Source of the DNA: Corylus avellana
Taxonomy: Eukaryota > Streptophyta > Magnoliopsida > Fagales > Betulaceae
Direction of reading: 5' to 3'
DNA length: 64,000 bases
NCBI RefSeq assembly: GCF_901000735.1
Contig: NC_081548.1
Span: 10,556,269-10,620,268, forward strand
The number at the start of each line of letters is the position of its first letter. Position 1 is the first letter of the stretch. Shown in pieces: positions 60,501-64,000 of the stretch. The notes beneath the pieces were generated by a model. It ran no database searches and was not told the origin of the DNA. It saw nothing but the letters and a program-made list of their open reading frames with translations. The position numbers were made by a program, and so were the translations under genes.

Positions 60501-63073
60501 TGGGTAAGCCCAATTCATGTTGTGCCAAAGCGGGCTGGATTGACGGTAGTAAAGAACAAGGATGATGAGTTGGTCCCAACTCGTATTCAGTCCGGATGGA
60601 GAGTTTGCATAGACTACTGCAAGCTAAATGCCGCCACAAGGAAGGATCATTTTCCACTCCCATTCATTGATCAGATGGTGGAACGTTTGGCTGGGCACGC
60701 ATACTATTGCTTCTTGGATGGTTATTCTGGATATAACCAGGTCCCTGTGGACCCCGAAGATCAAGAGAAGACGATATTTACCTGTCCTTTTGGGACTTTC
60801 GCCTACCGTCACATGCCCTTTGGGTTATGCAACACACCCGCTACTTTTCAACGGTGCATGATTAGTATTTTTTCTGACATGGTAGAGTGTTTCTTAGAGA
60901 TTTTCATGGACGATTTCTCTGTCTTTGGTTCATCCTTTGATGAGTGTTTGCACCGCCTGACTTTGGTATTAGTACGGTGCAAGGAGAAGAACTTGGTGCT
61001 CAATTGGGAGAAGTGCCATTTTATGGTCAAACAAGGTATTGTATTGGGGCACGTCATATCTCAGAGGGGGATTGAGGTTGATAAAGCGAAGGTGGATTTG
61101 ATTTCCAACCTTCCACCCCCACGTACAGTGAAGGAGGTTCGCTCTTTTCTGGGCCATGCAGGATTCTACAGGCGGTTTATCCAAGACTTTAGCAAGATTG
61201 CCAGGCCTTTGTGCAAGTTGTTGGTGAAGGATGCCCCATTTGTATTTGATGAGGATTGCCAGAGAGCATTTGGGGACCTTAAGAGCATTCTGACGTCCAC
61301 ACCCATTATTCAGCCACCCAATTGGGGTGTACCTTTTGAGATCATGTGTGACGCATCGGATTATGCCGTTGGAGCTGTTTTGGGGCAGCATATTGATAGA
61401 CTCCCCCATGTCATTTACTATGCGAGCAGGACTCTGAACGATGCACAACTCAACTACTCCACCACGGAGAAGGAGTTGTTGGCAGTCGTTTTTGTGCTAG
61501 ACAAGTTCAGATCCTATTTGCTAGGATCTAAAGTCAAATCTTTTCGGATCACGCAGCATTGAAGTATCTTTTTTCCAAAAAAGATGCTAAATCACGTCTG
61601 ATCCGATGGATTTTGCTACTTCAGGAGTTTGACATAGAAATTCGGGACAAGAAGGGTTCCAAAAATGTGGTGGCGGATCATTTGTCTAGATTGACTGTGG
61701 ATTACACTGAGGACGCCAGCCCCATTTCGGAGACTTTCCCTGATGAGCAATTGATGCACATTGTTCATGAGCCCGCACCATGGTTTGCTGACATAGTGAA
61801 CTATCTTGTCACCGGCCAACTGCCTCAGCAGTGGGGGCGACAAGATAGGTCCAAATTTTTGTCCGTGGTGAAACATTTTTTCTGGGACGATCCTTACCTG
61901 TTCAAGTATTGTCCCGATCAGATCATTAGGAGGTGTATACCTGAGCATGACCAATCCAATGTCATCTCCTTTTGTCATGATCATGCTTGTGGAGGCCATT
62001 TCAGTGCTAAGAAGACCGCCGCCAAGATTTTGCAGTGTGGATTCTATTGTCCTACCCTTTTCAGAGACGCCCACGCTTATTGTATATCTTGTGAGCGTTG
62101 TCAGAAGCTAGGGAGTATCTCTAGAAGGAATATGATGCCCCTCAGTCCCATTCTGATTGTTGAGATTTTTGACGTATGGGGCATCGATTTCATGGGACCT
62201 TTCCCGAACTCCTTTGGCTATCTGTACATCTTGGTTGCTGTGGACTATGTGTCCAAATGGGTGGAGGCGGTTGCATGCAAGACCAATGACCACAGAGTTG
62301 TGGTCCAGTTTTTGAGAGACACTATCTTTGCTCGTTTTGGTACGCCTCGAGCAATTATAAGTGATGGAGGTAAGCATTTTTGCAATCGGATTTTTGAGCA
62401 GTTGATGAAGAAGTATTTCATCACATATAAGGTTGCCACCCCGTATCACCCACAGACGAGTGGACAGGTTGAAGTTTCCAATCGCGAGATCAAGCATATT
62501 TTGGAAAAGACGGTAAACCCCAATTGAAAAGATTGGTCTATGCGATTGAGTGACGCACTGTGGGCATATAGGACAGCGTTCAAGACCCCGATTGGGATGT
62601 CACCCTATCGGCTTGTGTACGGGAAGGCATGTCATCTTCCCGTGGAGTTGGAGCATAGAGCATATTGGGCCATCAAGCAGCTGAACTTCAATCTTTTGAA
62701 GGCTGGCTCACAAAGGAAGCTCCAACTCGATGAATTAGAGGAGCTAAGGAATGATGCTTATGAGTCTGCATTGTTGTACAAGGCACAGATGAAGAAGGCT
62801 CATGACCAGAGCATTTTGAGACGATCTTTTGAGCCTGGTGAGAAAGTCCTTCTTTACAATTCACGGCTGCATCTTTTTCCAGGCAAGTTGAAATCTCGGT
62901 GGACAGGCCCATTTATCATTCGGACAGTTTTTCCTCATGGGGCCATCGAGATTGAGGATCCTCAGAATGGTAACACCTTCAAGGTAAATGGACAGAGATT
63001 AAAATCATTCTTAGAGTTGAGGAGTAAGGAGATTGAGACGACATTGTTGGAGGATCCGAGTTATTCTGAGTGA
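57564..63073 (+). pseudogene. Athila gag-pol, two lesions
   Basis: Polyprotein for Gag, protease, reverse transcriptase, RNase H and integrase. First ATG 57564. Counting from 57543: protease D near residue 686 (DLGAS), reverse transcriptase from about 1000 with CIDYCKLNAATRKDHFPLPF and FMDD near 1120, RNase H CDASDYAVGAVLGQ near 1270 and TEKELLAV near 1315. A one-base shift near 61540 moves the frame to 61559-62527: VVADHLSR, integrase zinc motif with HDHACGGH and CISCERC, catalytic GIDFMGPFP and SDGGKHF with 35 residues to QVE. An in-frame stop lies at 62525-62527, then the tail runs 62540-63073 ([40 protein letters not shown]). Catalytic residues are all present. Confidence 0.9.
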
Positions 63074-64000
63074 TTGTCGTCTTTTGTGGAGAGTCTGGCT
63101 GAAGACTTAAAACTTAGCGCTTGTGGGAGGCAACCCTCATTCTTTCCTTTACCATTTTATCTTGTTTGTTTGTTTCTGTTATGTTTTTCAGGGCAAGTGT
63201 CTGCCATTCAAGTTTGGGGGAGCATTCTCCTATGTTACACCCGACTTGCGCCGCGCACCTGGTATTGTATCTCTGGACCCATTGGGGACAATGTGTCATT
63301 TTAGTTTGGGGGTGGGGTAGACATTTCTCTGTCTTTTTCCTTAATTATTCGTGTTGTTTTGTTATATATATATAATAAAAAAATAAAAAATAAATAAAAA
63401 AAATCTGCTATGTTATTGATTAAGCAAGGATAACACCTATTCTGTGGTTTGCATGTCATTGGTCTATTTAGCATTTTGAACACAGCATGTCAGTAGGAAT
63501 CTGAGTCTGTTGACTCATTGTTGGATTAGAGAGATTTCACATGTTCGAGTTTATCACCACGAGCACACTAGCACAGAATCGGTGAGGTATAAGATTTGAC
63601 TTGATTAGGGTATATTTTGAGATAGGTAGGATGAAGTGTGATGAAACCATGGCTTGAAAAAAAAAAAAAAAAAAATCAAATCAAATCAGTTTGAGCTTCT
63701 CATTGAGTAACCGGACCTCATGCCTCACAAAGCATTGAGTGTTCGCGTAAAAAGATGAGAAACCTAACTTGGTTGGTTGTATGGCTAGTTTGGCTTCGTA
63801 GCCTAGTTGACTTGAGTAATTAAGCCCTTAGGGATGTTTCTACATCTAGTGCCCTAAAACCATTTGGTTTGGGAGTCTCTGGCCCAACACTCGTTACATG
63901 GGTCAATTAGAAAGCTTAAGGAAGCTAAGCATTGCACAGCCTATACAAAAAAACAAAAAAACAAAAAAAAAACAAAAAAAAAAAAAAATTAAGCCTTGGT
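63074..64000 (+). other. 3' noncoding region of element H
   Basis: AAACTTAGCGCT block at 63109, polypurine-like motifs at 63210-63220 and 63302-63316 with GGGGACAATGTGTCATTTTAG between, 'gagtaaccgg' block near 63706, hairpin 63828-63857 and the AGAAAGCTTAAGG block near 63910. No ORF follows pol here, unlike B and G. Confidence 0.7.
63828..63857 (+). other. Conserved 3' hairpin, element H copy
   Basis: Stem GATGT/ACATC, loop TTCT, outer stem TTAGGG/CCCTAA intact; same stem class as element A. Confidence 0.7.

Larger units (their letters stand above)
52899..64000 (+). mobile_element. Element H: autonomous-type Athila element, 3' end outside window
   Basis: 5' LTR 52899-54274, PBS 54280-54297, leader, gag-pol in two contigs around an N gap, 3' noncoding region from 63074. 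By comparison with G, the 3' LTR should begin a few hundred bases past 64000. Inserted into the integrase of J; left flank GCCAC. Confidence 0.88.

Overview
The window is nuclear DNA of a flowering plant. It carries one intron-containing plant gene (a YUCCA flavin monooxygenase), and the remaining ~60 kb is AT-rich and packed with nested LTR retrotransposons of Athila type (Ty3/gypsy), with copia pieces in between. Evidence includes primer-binding sites matching the 3' end of plant tRNA-Asp, gag with a CX2CX4HX4C knuckle, a DLGA protease, an FMDD reverse transcriptase and a D,D35E integrase. A eudicot, perhaps woody, is plausible; the species cannot be told from the sequence.

Layout. 793-2576 (-): four-exon YUCCA gene; its 3' flank holds an inverted repeat and its 5' flank simple repeats. 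4569-17440: a degenerate LTR family rich in GAAnnTTC palindromes, holding element A (5146-11121, complete, duplication GAACA), a solo LTR (11176-12510), an opposite-strand LTR of the same family (14296-16430, duplication ATTTT) and copia LTR pieces. 17441-19822: 5' end of element D (gag, PBS, LTR; minus strand). 19823-23880: LTR remnants E in inverted arrangement, with ~60-bp tandem arrays. 23881-37460: 3' end of element F (plus), broken by a copia solo LTR (24425-25473, duplication TTGGC) and, inside its LTR, by element B (26514-36669, minus), itself broken by solo LTR C (28909-30176, duplication CATAC). 37610-48648: element G (plus), which looks like a fusion of two copies. 48649-52898: remnants I and J (minus); J keeps an integrase fragment. 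52899-64000: element H (plus), an autonomous-type Athila whose 3' LTR lies beyond the window; a 100-N gap splits its gag-pol.

How the parts relate. H encodes nearly a whole gag-pol with two visible lesions. A has the same LTR type as H but only a short intact ORF derived from the gag C-terminus. B and G share the LTR type of J, which still has integrase; B keeps gag, protease and an integrase stub, G keeps only gag, and both carry another ORF (ORF2) where pol is missing. This looks like two families of non-autonomous elements next to their likely helpers. All share conserved noncoding 3' blocks, including a small hairpin whose stem changes in a compensatory way between families, repeated polypurine-tract-like motifs, clusters of a GCGATCGAGCGCA motif, and family-specific short-repeat arrays at the same relative place in their LTRs.
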